Shown here in pieces: positions 20,944 to 30,598 of a DNA stretch of 64,000 nucleotides (the stretch's first letter is position 1; each line of letters begins with the position of its first letter). Under the pieces are notes generated by a model. That model saw only the letters and a list, made by a program, of their open reading frames with translations. It was not told the DNA's origin and did no database searches. Where the stretch lies: assembly GCA_951640165.1 (NCBI GenBank), contig OX621238.1, positions 22,902,001 through 22,966,000 on the forward strand, in the 5' to 3' direction. The position numbers and the translations under genes are program-made. Origin of the DNA: Pseudoips prasinana. Its lineage: Eukaryota; Arthropoda; Insecta; Lepidoptera; Nolidae.

Positions 20944-22361
20944 ATAATACAAGAGAATTTAAATTTATATCTATCCATCTGGAAAGTATCTCCTATTAAA
21001 TCTTTTAATAAAAAGAAAAGTGGTCAGAACAAAAAATGTAAAATCTCCTTTATATCTCAAAAGTCGTGGGTAAAAATCTACTGTACTATCATGTAAACCA
21101 TATGGTGCTTTGATATTTGTCAAAAAAAATAACATAACTTTTATTGAGTGAGTACAATCAATAGGTCTACTTTGAGTGCTGGTACCAAAAATTTGTGTAA
21201 CACTGTGAATCATACAACACCACATGGGTTGAATAAATCTATCAGCTACCGTAAAACATTCATTGTATCGAAATATATCGGTATAGTGGTGGGATCCGAC
21301 AAAGCTAAACTAATATTATACAAAGTAAAGTTTATGTTTTTTGTTTGCAATGGTTCCAAAAACGACAACAGATTTAACAAAAATCTGTACCTTTACCTAT
21401 TGAAGTTACATTATCAGTAACAAAGGTAGGTTTTCATAAGGTACTTACTACCCTATAAAAATTATAATAATGTGACCCATAGTATTAAAACAATGGTAAA
21501 TAAAAGTCATTATTTGACGTAAATTACTAATTTAAAAAATAATTTATCTTTCTATCTACTCGTGTGAGGCAGGGGAGAGAGGGAGGGAGGGAAGGAGGCG
21601 TCGCTAGTAAAATAAAGGCGTAAGTAAAATTATGCGTATCGAGAGCTACTACTATAAGAATTACTTGGTTTTTCTTATCTGTGGCACCCTGTATTTTCTT
21701 ACAAACTCTCAAAGATCGTTTAAACTTTCACAAGATTGTTTAAATTAAATTACTGTTGTTTATGTGTTTGTTTGTTAATTTACAAAGTAGACTAAACAAA
21801 TTAAAATTTTATTAATTTTACCTTCAAAGTAAAGAAGTAGCTAATAAATATATTTACAAATTCTAAAGTTGCTTTTATTTTATTTTCAACTCGCTATCGA
21901 AAAGAGTAAGGTACCGACATGATAACGAATATAATGAAAATAGCTAACGGTGTAAAATCAACTTCTAAGTTTATATTCTACGGGTTAGATATACTGGCGC
22001 GTATTGTTATGCTAAAGATAGAAAAACATGGAAACCTTTACTCCGCGACTGGAAACTTATTAAGCATAGTTTATATTTTATACAATATTTGTGTTTGAAA
22101 CCCTTAAAACGGTAACAGCGATGATTCATTTAAAGGGTGGATAATTTAGTAAGCGAAGCAAGCAAGAGCTGGATGATTAGCAGTCAGGGGCGGTGTGGGA
22201 GCGGGCGAGGGAGCGGATGTTTGAGAGCCATTTCCGTTTGCATATTTCCTATTCGAATATTTTTCTCTAATGCATTAGATATTAATTGCCTTGTAATATG
22301 CAAACTTAATTTTTTATCATAATTGAAATTGGGAATTGCTTAGTAGCTATTGCGTATTTAG
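20944..22361. other. No feature recognised
   Basis: Includes the 84-90 codon frames at 20,971-21,420, which lack recognisable motifs, and a purine-rich patch around 21,569-21,598. No gene is claimed. Confidence 0.4.
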
Positions 22362-22771
22362 TGACGGGCAGGTTGGCGTGGTTGGCAAATGATAAGTTGG
22401 TAAGAGTAAAATCGGAAGCATTGTATGTGTGTATCAGTCGCTATCCGTGGAAACCTGTAATTGGCTTTATGTTTCCTATTATGGCAGTAATATTTTTTAT
22501 GTATAGCTGTTGGTTTTCCAAACAATAAATAAATAATGTTTGATTTTGACGCCGCAGATTGTGAGCCAATTACCCCTCACGTCAGATATCTGTAATGATG
22601 ATGTTTGTCCTGATTCTGGGTGTAATTATCGATATTATATAAGTGTGTATTTATAAAAGAGAAGTAGTATATGTAATATATCAGTTATCTGGTTTCCATA
22701 GTAAGCTCTGCTTAGTTTTGGAGCAGATGGCCGTGTATGAATAATGTCTCAGGATATTATTATTATTTTGT
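22362..22771 (+). mobile_element. SINE-A copy split by a LINE-tail insertion
   Basis: The head 'ggttggcgtggttggcaaat' stops at about 22,391. The family resumes near 22,540 with 'gacgccgcagattgtgagcc' and continues to 'ggccgtgtatgaataatgtc' and 'aggatattatta'. The intervening 150 bp is a separate repeat. Confidence 0.75.
22392..22539 (+). mobile_element. Truncated LINE 3' end inserted in SINE-A
   Basis: It ends 'tgtatagctgttggttttcc' then 'aaacaataaataaataatg', a 3' tail with an (AAAT)n-like end. The same terminal sequence occurs inverted at 49,496-49,545. Only the last 150 bp of the parent is present, so the parent type is unknown. Confidence 0.55.
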
Positions 22772-22917
22772 AATTGCAGAACTTTAATTTATTGAAATAA
22801 GCCACACGTTATGGTTTAAGTTTAGTTTATTTGAAAAAAAAAATGACTGACTTATATTTGTGTGGCTTCTATTCAGTTTTATTGGAAATGGTTCACCTTC
22901 ATTTACGTTCACCTTAA

Positions 22918-22972
22918 TTTGCTGTTTTAGTCGTAAATCGTAAAGGTTACTATTTACGACTAAAACAGCAAA
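22918..22972. repeat. Perfect hairpin, 21-bp arms, 13-nt loop
   Basis: 22,918-22,938 (core gctgttttagtcgtaaat) is the exact reverse complement of 22,952-22,972. No target duplication or element ends are seen. Confidence 0.85.
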
Positions 22973-23174
22973 TGAATGTGCCTAAACCTAATTGTAAATA
23001 AAGAAAAATAACTTCATGTATTTATTTATTCACTTTCCGGATTTCATAACTAGGCCATATTAGTTTACACAAAGATACTTGCCACGACTAAGCCTGACCG
23101 TAAATGTTTGCCAATAAACCGATTTTTGTATGTTTCAATGAATGAAAAGCCTATTTCAATCTGCTGATAAATAA

Positions 23175-23290
23175 ATGACTACATGAGAGGCGCAGTGGAT
23201 AAGGTGGTCGCTTACATACTACCTCGGCATGCTCGTGTTTGGGTTTCAGGTCTCACACAAGACAACTATTTATACGTGAATTGCATGTTT
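23175..23290 (+). mobile_element. SINE-B fragment
   Basis: 'gaggcgcagtggataaggtg', 'gtcgcttacatactacctcg', and 'acaagacaactatttatac' follow the head of SINE-B at 27,935. It abuts the left arm of the inverted repeat that hosts the Harbinger element. Confidence 0.45.
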
Positions 23291-23363
23291 ATAAAGACGT
23301 GGGGGGCGTTACAGAAATGTATTTTCCGTGCCGAAACGAATCCGGTAAATCTAATATTCCACC

Positions 23364-23422
23364 AGGGGCTCTACCGACTAATTCACCGAACATCGTTTTC
23401 GTGAAAGGCGTTCAAATAAATA
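23364..23422. repeat. Left arm of the inverted repeat hosting the Harbinger element
   Basis: 'ggggctctaccgacta' through 'ttcaaataaata' is a roughly 85-90% reverse complement of 26,489-26,547. The pair brackets the whole transposon and its TAA duplications, so the arms belong to an older foldback element. Confidence 0.75.
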
Positions 23423-23710
23423 GTCCGGAATCGATTGTCGACGTTAAAGCCGATTTAATGATTGATTAAGGGCTATTACGCACTGTCGACTAGTCGCCGG
23501 CGACTCAGTTGTCGACGACTGTAATATTGTATAGTTTAAATACCTAGGTGTTTACGCACTAGTCACCGGTTGCCCGGGCGACTCGGCGACTCGCCGCGCA
23601 GTGGCGACGCACAGGCAACTGCCGGTCGCCGGCGACCAATAGGAGCACGGTTTCAAATGAAAGCATTCACACTGCGAGCAACTGTCGTAACGACCGGACG
23701 GCCGCGCACA

Positions 23711-23880
23711 ATGAGTTTTGACACGGATAAATTTATATCGGAAATACAATCCCGAAAAGCTATTTGGGATTTACAAAGTGAGGAATATGCTAATCGGGAT
23801 TTGAAGAAAAAACAGTGGGAAGAAATAGTGGAGTTATTTGGAGGTGAAGAATTATCAGACGAAGAAAAAAAAAAACTCAG
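23711..23880 (+). pseudogene. Harbinger MADF/Myb-like protein, exon 1
   Basis: From the ATG at 23,711 it encodes MSFDTDKFISEIQSRKAIWD, then SEEYANRDLKKKQWEEIVEL and a DEEKKK end. This is the start of a MADF (SANT-like) DNA-binding domain, as in the second ORF of PIF/Harbinger elements, which helps the transposase bind the termini or enter the nucleus (family knowledge). The donor CTCAG/GTAAGT is at 23,881. The exon ends in phase 2 but exon 2 reads in phase 0, so a one-base indel is likely in the A-run at 23,865-23,875 or in the A-run at the start of exon 2. Confidence 0.75.
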
Positions 23881-23922
23881 GTAAGTAAGAAATGCCATTT
23901 ATTTTTTATTAATTAATACTGC

Positions 23923-24781
23923 TCATAATTGACCCTCAGTTGTAAAGTAATCAGCAAATACATCTCTGTATGATGCACCACGTCGCGTAGCTCTTTGGAA
24001 ACCGTTTGGGACTTCTTCAAAGCCAGGAATGCTCAGGGTATCTTCAAATTTATATCCGTCTCTTTCTCGGACATAGTTGTGAAGAGCGCAACATGTTTTG
24101 ATGATGCATGATACTAGATCTAAATTCACGTTGATAGGTCTGTGAAAAATCTGCCACTTGTTTGCTAATATACCGAATGAACATTCAATATGGCGTCGTC
24201 CACGAGAAAGCCTATAATTAAATATTTTTTTCTTTGTTGTTAAATTTGATTCACCGAACGGTCGCATAGTTTTGTCAGTTTGTCCAAATGCTTCGTCACC
24301 CACAATAACAAACGGTACTGGTATAGGGTTTGTCGATGAAATGGGCTTAGGTTCGGGTATTTGCAAATCATTGTTCATTAGCTTTTGATAAAACGTTGAA
24401 TTTGTAAATATAGTTGAATCGCAATCCTTTCCATAGGAACCAACGTCTATGTATATGAACTTATAGTCAGAGTCACAAATGGCAAGCAAAATTACAGAAA
24501 AGAAGTGTTCGTAATTATAACACAATGATCCACTGTTGTATGGTTTTATAATTCTTACATGCTTACCATCTACGGCACCTATGCAATTTGGAAAATTGGC
24601 CCGTAAATGAAAATCTTTTGCGATTTTTAACCAATTTTCTTTTGTCGGTTGCGGTAAACACATGTCTTTTAGTACAACCCATATAAAACGACAAACTTCT
24701 CTTATTATTTCAGCTATAGTTGAAATCCCAAGTCTGTATGAGTAATGTAAATCTACAAATTTACAACCACTTCCAAGATAT
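23923..24781 (-). CDS. Harbinger transposase, exon 2 (DDE catalytic domain)
   Basis: After the acceptor 'aattccag' the frame reads YLGSGCKFVDLHYSYRLGIS, then GAVDGKHV (first catalytic Asp), a SYGKDCDSTIF block, VIVGDEAFGQ (second Asp), FNYRLSRGRRHIECSFGILA (catalytic Glu), and CCALHNYVRERDG. This order matches the DDE_Tnp_4/Harbinger transposase family, which cuts and pastes the element at TWA targets. The DDE residues are all present. Splicing to exon 1 restores TLR-YLGSG exactly, which fixes the exon start at 24,781. The exon is intact; the gene is broken in exon 1. Confidence 0.88.
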
Positions 24782-24822
24782 CTGGAATTAAAAAATAATT
24801 TAAATATATACATTATTTACAG

Positions 24823-25396
24823 GTTACACTTAAAAAAAAATGGAAAAATATAAGAAGCTGCTTTTCGCGAGAAGTACGAAGATTAAAAAATACTAAAAGC
24901 GGATCTGCTGCTTCCCATAAAACTCCCTATATTTATTATAATCAGCTGTTATTTTTGAAGAATACCGTTGGTAATTTGAACACAGAGAGTAACATTGCTG
25001 AACAAGAACATTTGACAAATGATCAAGAACCTTTAGGACCTTACTCGAGAGAAAATATATTCCCTATTATCATCATTTAGGGCAATTCCGGAGCACAAAA
25101 AGTCAGCTGCGAAAATTCAATTAATCAGTGTAATCGAATCATTCCGATCCTCTACTCAAAATAATATATATCCAAACACAATGTGGCGAAATTTTAATGA
25201 GTACGAGTATGAGCGTGGTTACTTCACACCGGAGGCCGGGCGTTCAACAGCACCAAGTCAACAATCACGCCCTGAAGCACAACATTATTATACGCTACCA
25301 ACTTCAACTCCTTCAGAACGTGAACGCCCAAAGTCGCGATTTTCTACTGTCACTTCAAATACCTCGCAAGATTCTGACATTTTGGATCTATTTTGA
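24823..25396 (+). pseudogene. Harbinger MADF/BESS-like protein, exon 2 (frameshifted)
   Basis: The acceptor 'ttatttacag' ends at 24,822. The frame then reads VTLKKKWKNIRSCFSREVRR and TPYIYYNQLLFL, completing the MADF domain, and stops at TAG 25,078-25,080. Shifting one base just before this gives FRAIPEHKKSAAKIQLISVI, a BESS-like segment, which continues through MWRNFNEYEYERG and a Ser/Thr/Pro-rich tail to a stop at 25,394-25,396. A single indel near 25,060-25,070 therefore interrupts the gene. It lies opposite the intron of the transposase. Confidence 0.75.
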
Positions 25397-25508
25397 ATAT
25401 TTCCTTTTGTTGTGCGTTCGTTTATATTATTGATTTCATTAAGTACTTTAAAAAAATACATGTTTTATAATTATTTACCGTATATTTTTAAATTATGTCA
25501 TCGAAGAC

Positions 25509-25739
25509 TAGACTTACAGATAGTGCCATCCATGAAGACGCGCCCCACTCTTTGTTCAAATGCATATGTGCTATCTTCCGCATGTGTTAAACATCTGTCG
25601 ATACACGCTAATTATCGATGAATGCAAACGCACACTAATAGAAATTGACTAATCAGGAAAGAGTATTATGAACAGCACGAAAGATGCTCTATTTAAATTT
25701 AATCGCGCGTCTTCGTGGATGGCATTATCTGTAACTCTA
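25509..25739. mobile_element. MITE a inside Harbinger
   Basis: The terminal inverted repeats 'ttacagatagtgccatccat' with 'gaagacgcgc' and their reverse complement at about 25,705-25,739 enclose non-coding sequence. The element lies between the MADF stop and transposase exon 1, that is, in the transposase intron. Confidence 0.7.
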
Positions 25740-25744
25740 AACAC

Positions 25745-25975
25745 ACTCCCGGACACATCTATCGGCCCACCTTGAGTTTTAAGTTTTGACTGGAGACCAG
25801 CTAAAAATAAATGTTAGGAGGAGCAATAAGTTTTTGCAGGTGTGAAGCTGATTTACTGGCCATCGTTTTCGTAAAAAACTGCATAAAAACTTATTGCACC
25901 ACTTAACATTTATTTTTAGCTAGGGATTGTCAACACTTTAAACACTAGGTTTTGCCGATAGATGTGTCCGGGACT
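25745..25975. mobile_element. MITE b (foldback) inside Harbinger
   Basis: The ends 25,745-25,766 and 25,954-25,975 ('cccggacacatctatcggc') are inverted with 21 of 22 matches. Inner arms ('ctaaaaataaatgtta', 'aataagtttt') are also inverted. It lies just 5 bp after MITE a. No coding. Confidence 0.7.
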
Positions 25976-26047
25976 GTAATGTAAATTGTGTTAAAATCCC
26001 GTAAAAAATAAATGTTAGGAATGAATTTTATTTGAATTGTCACTTAC

Positions 26048-26354
26048 CTTAGTGTTATAAAAAGTTTTTCTTCCAGAGAAATACATGGTCGCATATTTGT
26101 ATCTATGCCAGTTATATGTGGTTTTAGAAGACACAATAAGTCATCAAACGAACTCACAGACATTCTTGCATAATTAAAAAATTTACGAGGATATTTTCTA
26201 ACGTCTTCATAAAATATTTTAAACATTCCCTTTGACTATTTGACCTCCGTTCTTCTAACAAAGGATGCACCCAATACTCTTTTGATTTTTTTTTATTTTT
26301 CTTTCTTTTTATAATAAGTAGCGCCGCTACTATTGCAAGTTCTTCAACGTCCAT
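26048..26354 (-). pseudogene. Harbinger transposase, exon 1 (frameshifted)
   Basis: The ATG at 26,354 gives MDVEELAIVAALLIIKRKK and KEYWVHPLLEERRS, the typical N-terminus of Harbinger transposases. The frame is then lost around 26,225-26,235, and the expected continuation (MFKIFYEDVRKYPRKFFNYA, then MSVSSFDDLLCLLKPHI) is in the next frame. It runs to KLFITLR and a consensus donor (ctaag/gtaagtg) at 26,048-26,047. One single-base indel in the 'tcaaagggaatg' stretch explains the break. Confidence 0.8.
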
Positions 26355-26488
26355 TCTGCACGAATGTACTTGGAATACTGTCGCTCGGCTCGGTCTCCGG
26401 CCCTAGTTTCCCATGTTTCGGTCGCCGAGGGACTGAGTCGCCGGCGACTAGTCGACAGTGCGTAATGGCTCTAAGTCATTTTTAACCT

Positions 26489-26547
26489 TTATTTATTTGA
26501 ACACCATTCACGAAATCGATGTTCGGCGACATAGTCGGTAGAGCCCC
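26489..26547. repeat. Right arm of the inverted repeat hosting the Harbinger element
   Basis: The inverted partner of 23,364-23,422; the innermost shared word is 'tatttatttgaa' and the outer one 'tagtcggtagagcccc'. Confidence 0.75.
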
Positions 26548-27118
26548 AGATTCGTTAATCAGAAATATTTTTTATAATATGTTTTTGGTAGTCACATAAT
26601 TAATCTCAAATTAAATTGTTTAATTTTATGCGGAAATAGATAGATACTAAAGTTGTAGTTATTGATTTACAAACCTATTGTTTTGCTTTTTCTACGTATG
26701 GGTGTATAGCGGGATAGTCTCACCACTAGGGATTCCTCTTAATTGGTATGCCTCGTAGCGACAATATCACTTTTCCCCTACCTGACTAATATTAATACAA
26801 AGAGAGTGGCCCTAGAAGAGTAATCATATATCCGATTCGCTGAGGCTGAATTACAACGTCGGAATGTTTATTTCCATAATCTGATTTTATGGGTTTCTTA
26901 GACTGTTGGCAAACTAGAAACAGCTATAAGACTTAATGTAAGTACATAATTAAAAATAAATTTGTTTCTTATCGCAAGTTTTAAGCCAATAAATACTACT
27001 TCGTTTACCTTTCTAAACATGTAGGTAGGTAGGTATGTAAATATAAAATGTTTTTTGAAGTAACTCTTTGATCGCAAAACACAATGTAAATTATTTTTCT
27101 AGGATGGTAATACTTTAA
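26548..27118. other. No feature recognised
   Basis: AT-rich; only a short GGTA tandem (about 27,023-27,034) stands out. Confidence 0.4.
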
Positions 27119-27735
27119 CCCTTGGTTAATACTCAAAATATTTTTTACACAATCACTATTCAAGGGTCATTCTGACCCTCCTTTAAAAACATTGTTTATA
27201 TTTTTTATAAATAGGTTTACGGTAAAAAAACTACACGTTATGTAAAGAGATGTATTTAGTTGTAGCATGAGACACAATTAATTCTTATCTAAACAACTTG
27301 GGCAAACAATTACTGCACATGTATTTGCAAATCGGAATTTTACAATGATAACAAATGGCATTGGTTTTCCGATCATTTTTATAGGGACATATACTGCAAC
27401 GCTTTCTTTTAGATGCCACATTAGGGACAACTGGGACAGGTCTTTCAGGCATCGGCAGTTTGAACTATATTTTACATCCAGTAAAACGTTTTCATATAAA
27501 ATCATATAGTTTTCACTTACCGACGTAGTTGCTATTCAAGGGTCAACGTGACCCTGTCACTGTTATTATGACGCGAAATAAGCACAGATCGCCTGGACAC
27601 ACCTACCACGTGTAAGCACGTGCGCAATACTGAGAATACACGAGCCGGGGAGTGGGGTTGTCTAAGAGTTATTGTATAAAAATGGTATATCTAAATCTTA
27701 CAGGGTCACATAGACCCATGGGTAGTAACCAAGGG
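27119..27735. mobile_element. piggyBac-like element, internally deleted
   Basis: It is bounded by TTAA on both sides (27,115-27,118 and 27,736-27,739). The ends are inverted: CCCTTGGTTA at the left, and TAACCAAGGG (its exact reverse complement) at the right. TTAA targets are the hallmark of piggyBac elements. Subterminal short palindromes recur at both ends: 'gggtcattctgaccc', 'gggtcaacgtgaccc' and a 'gggtcacatagaccc' variant. Only the last part of the transposase gene remains inside (minus strand). At 617 bp it is a non-autonomous deletion derivative. Confidence 0.82.
27289..27444 (-). pseudogene. piggyBac transposase C-terminal cysteine-rich domain, fragment
   Basis: On minus the frame reads LPMPERPVPVVPNVASKRKR, then CSICPYKNDRKTNAICYHC and ICKYMCSNCLPKLFR before TAA. 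The spacing of the CxxC pairs is that of the zinc-binding C-terminal domain that ends piggyBac transposases and binds subterminal DNA (family knowledge). A stop lies just upstream in this frame and the catalytic DDD core is absent, so this is a remnant. Its survival intact next to one end is expected for internal-deletion derivatives. Confidence 0.75.
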
Positions 27736-27934
27736 TTAATATAAACGTCCTAAAACTACCTAAAGTAAGACTTACCACTCAATTTAAATTGTTATTTTAT
27801 GATTAGGAAACTCTGTTGTCTTTGACAGAAAGTTATAAAGATTATATTTGACCCGTAATAATAACTTTTTATTCAATTTAACTCAGTCTACTCAAGACAT
27901 CAAAACGTATTAGAAAGTTATGAATGAATGATAT

Positions 27935-28128
27935 GGACTGCACATGTGGCGCAGCGGCTAAGACAGTCGCCTCGCCACTTCGTGTTGCGGGTTTGAGTCC
28001 AGCGCCGAACAACTATTTGTGTTCTGAGCCTGGACGTAATTTGTGTCCGTGTATATATGTTTGTAAAGTACCCCGCGAGACAGGGATACATTCCCTAGTA
28101 CAAGAGCTGTCTTTTTAAAGAAAAAAAA
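27935..28128 (+). mobile_element. SINE-B copy
   Basis: tRNA-like head 'gtggcgcagcggctaagaca', 'gtcgcctcgccacttcgtg', B-box-like 'gggtttgagtcc', body 'tgttctgagcctggacgtaa', 'gtaccccgcgagacaggga', ending 'gctgtctttttaaagaaaa'. Other copies lie at 50,041 (plus) and 53,971 (minus). Confidence 0.75.
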
Positions 28129-28904
28129 ATTGGTCATTTTTAAGGTTATTTTTTTAATAGGTACGCGCAAACTTTGACAGCGAATATCAGGCATTTTGGT
28201 TAAGAGATCACTGACAAATTTGACATAAATACATATTGTTTTGCTTCAACAATCTGCAATTTATAAAATTTATTACGAAAATCAATGCTGTACACGATTA
28301 ATGTTCCGTGCGTTGGGTCCAATTTAAGGCTTTCACGGCCATAGCTATTTCTTGTGACCTAGGTTAGAAGGTATAAATCTCACAAACATGTGGTTCCAAC
28401 CAGGTTCCAACAGGATGGTGTTACGTAGGTACCATAGGGCACGGGGAACATTAAATTTATTCAATGAGAAGTAGCTTCGTCATCTCGCGCGGTGGCAACA
28501 TAAACTAGCCGCTGAAATCGTGTGACTAGACGCGGCTTCTCTATTTCCTATGGGGCTATGTGAAAACTCTAGTCTATGTAGACAAACCACCCGTTAACCC
28601 TAACATATTAAAGGGTAAAAGGCGTTAGGGTTCCTTATGCCAAACATCATAATGTAACATTTTTTCCCAAAGTATTTTCCAATTTCCAGGTGCCTATTTA
28701 TATAATAAATTAAGTAATAGACTTGACTATTAAATAAATTCCGTTGTAAATAGACGGTAACTAGCTTTCTACAAAGTCTGGATTATGATAAAACAGAAAG
28801 CCTATTGAAACAAATTATTTAAATTAGCTACCTCATTTTATTTTATCTTATTTGTTATTATTATCTTAGTAACTTGATATTATATATTTATTTAAGGATA
28901 TTAA
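28129..28904. other. No feature recognised
   Basis: A spaced inverted pair 'aaccctaac'/'gttagggtt' (about 28,597 and 28,622) is too short to interpret. Nothing else stands out. Confidence 0.4.
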
Positions 28905-29095
28905 AAATATATGTGACGAAACAGACCGCACGGACGGACTAATTCAAAATATTTTGCTGCTTTAATTACTGTTTTTAAACTGTGTTTATGTAATACATTG
29001 TGAGCTTGACAAGTACAAGTGTATGTAAATACCCAAGTGCTGAATAAATTTCATTATTTCATTTCATTATTATTTCATCATTTCATTATTTCATC
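28905..29095 (+). mobile_element. 5'-truncated LINE 3' end with (ATTTC)n-like tail
   Basis: 'gcacggacggactaattcaa', 'tacattgtgagcttgacaag' and 'aatacccaagtgctgaataa' are followed by 'atttcattatttcatttcat'. The same 3' UTR recurs at 61,365-61,556. Non-coding; the parent LINE is not identified. Confidence 0.6.
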
Positions 29096-29674
29096 TTTAC
29101 CATAATTATTTTTTTATCATCGACACCTACGCAGTACTTGTAAAGTATTTCTCAATTTTGATATTTGCTTACTGCTTTACGAATTACTAAATACACTTTT
29201 AAACAATTAAGTTCTTACATATTACCAAACAGACTTTGTAGGTGTATTATTAACCTACAAATTCTATCGTTTTAATTTCTGTTATATTTTGTTATTTGTA
29301 AGATATTTTTCTTTCTAATAGATTTAAGCATTGCACTATTCTGTCAAAATCGCGTTTCGTATCTTATATCGTTAAGCACAAAATATAGTATGGTAGTATA
29401 TGCACTGTGTAAACTAGAGAGTGGAACACAGGCTTTTTTCTAGACCAGCATATTTTAGGTTCACAAAAAAACTTGTATTCAAGTCTTACAAGGTTAATTT
29501 ATCTAAGTTATCTAAACTGTATTCCTATGTACAGTTTTATCACACTAATATTAAACATGCAAAAGTTTGTGAGTGTGTATATTTGTTACTCTTTCACGCA
29601 AAACACCAAAACGATCTTGAAGAAAATTTGTCGTAATATATATTCGAATAACATATAGGCTATATATAATTTAT

Positions 29675-29712
29675 AAAATGTAACGCGGCTAAAACCGCGG
29701 AGCACAGCTAGT
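29675..29712 (-). repeat. CTAGC-type repeat, head fragment
   Basis: 'aacgcggctaaaaccgcgga', 'gcacagctagtt' is the inverted head of the family (agctgtgctccgcggtttt). Confidence 0.55.
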
Positions 29713-29956
29713 TAGATCTATGTGAGAGAACTAAACATTTTTATTTTTTTTAACTTTTTTTTTTCTTATTTCAACACAAATACATTTATTAATACAAAAA
29801 ATAGAGGCCCAATCTGCAACGAGAGCAGGGTTCATGCTACTGATCGAGACTCCAGAGAGAGTAACCTGACAATACGTACCGTCCCTAAAAGTACCTACTA
29901 CCTTTTAACCCTGGCTACTGACAGTCACACAACTGCCTTATCATAATTATTATAGA

Positions 29957-30196
29957 TAATAATAATAATAATAAATAAATTTTTATTCAAGAAATAATGT
30001 GTACAAAATTATATTTACTTAATTTAAAAATAATTAATACTAAGCTATTGACAATTTGTGCCTGTACTAGGTTAAACCTGTACCACAGGCGTTCTAACGG
30101 CTTAAAAGGTATACTTATTCTTTGTTAAAAATTTAAATAATATTTAATTATACATACAAATTCAAAAACCTAAGATATAATGTTTAAAAAATTAAC
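29957..30196 (-). repeat. 3' UTR and (ATT)n tail of LINE-2
   Basis: On plus it starts with 'ataataataataataataaa' and then 'taaatttttattcaagaa', which on the sense strand is an AT-rich 3' UTR ending in a trinucleotide tail. It directly follows the ORF2 C-terminus and marks the element's 3' end. Confidence 0.6.
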
Positions 30197-30598
30197 TTAT
30201 TTTAGAATACTAAATAATCCCTCAGTCTCATCATAGCTCAATTTTTGTAAAAAATTGCTGACTGTTTTTTTACAATTTGTATAGTTAAGGTTATATATAG
30301 ATAGTGACTTATTTATTTTATTGTAAAGATATGGTCCGAGAAAAGGATAAAATCTGTTTGCATAAATAAACTTTGACTCTGATGCACTAGTGCAGATAAT
30401 ATCTTTCCGTCTCTTGGTGTTAGTAAGGTTAGCATTGTAAGTGAGTGTTGTGTGTTGTTTTAAAATTGCACGTTTAATAAATAGTTGGCGGACAGTTAAA
30501 ACGTTGCATTTTTCATACAGGAGGCACGTAGGAAAAAGGAAAGGTCGAAAAGTTGCAACTTTTAGTATTGCTCGTTGTGAGTGAGTATTAATGTTTTT
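30197..30598 (-). pseudogene. LINE-2 ORF2, C-terminal end (out of frame)
   Basis: This frame carries HSQRAILKVATFRPFLFPTC, the normal continuation of Jockey/CR1-type ORF2 proteins (QRAILKVA motif), and runs to SYDETEGLFSILK before the stop. It overlaps the end of the main ORF2 frame. The two frames join near the 'ccaaaaac' run at about 30,590-30,600, implying one single-base indel. The C-terminal region is needed for target-primed reverse transcription, so the frameshift probably inactivates the copy. Confidence 0.75.

Larger units (their letters stand above)
23470..26471. mobile_element. PIF/Harbinger DNA transposon, near complete
   Basis: The termini 23,470-23,508 and 26,433-26,471 are 39-bp inverted repeats with 37 matches (core 'attacgcactgtcgactagt', then 'cgccggcgactcag'). 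TAA lies outside both ends (23,467-23,469 and 26,472-26,474), the trinucleotide target duplication of this superfamily. It holds the two typical genes facing each other: a DDE transposase on minus and a MADF/BESS-like protein on plus. Both carry frameshifts, so the copy is probably inactive. A second TIR-like motif ('gtttacgcactagtcaccgg') occurs near 23,549. Confidence 0.92.

Noticed and set aside
27115..27739. Reading the TTAA-bounded segment as a viral insertion
   Set aside because: Inverted termini, TTAA duplication and the cysteine-rich tail explain it fully as a piggyBac derivative; no viral gene is seen.
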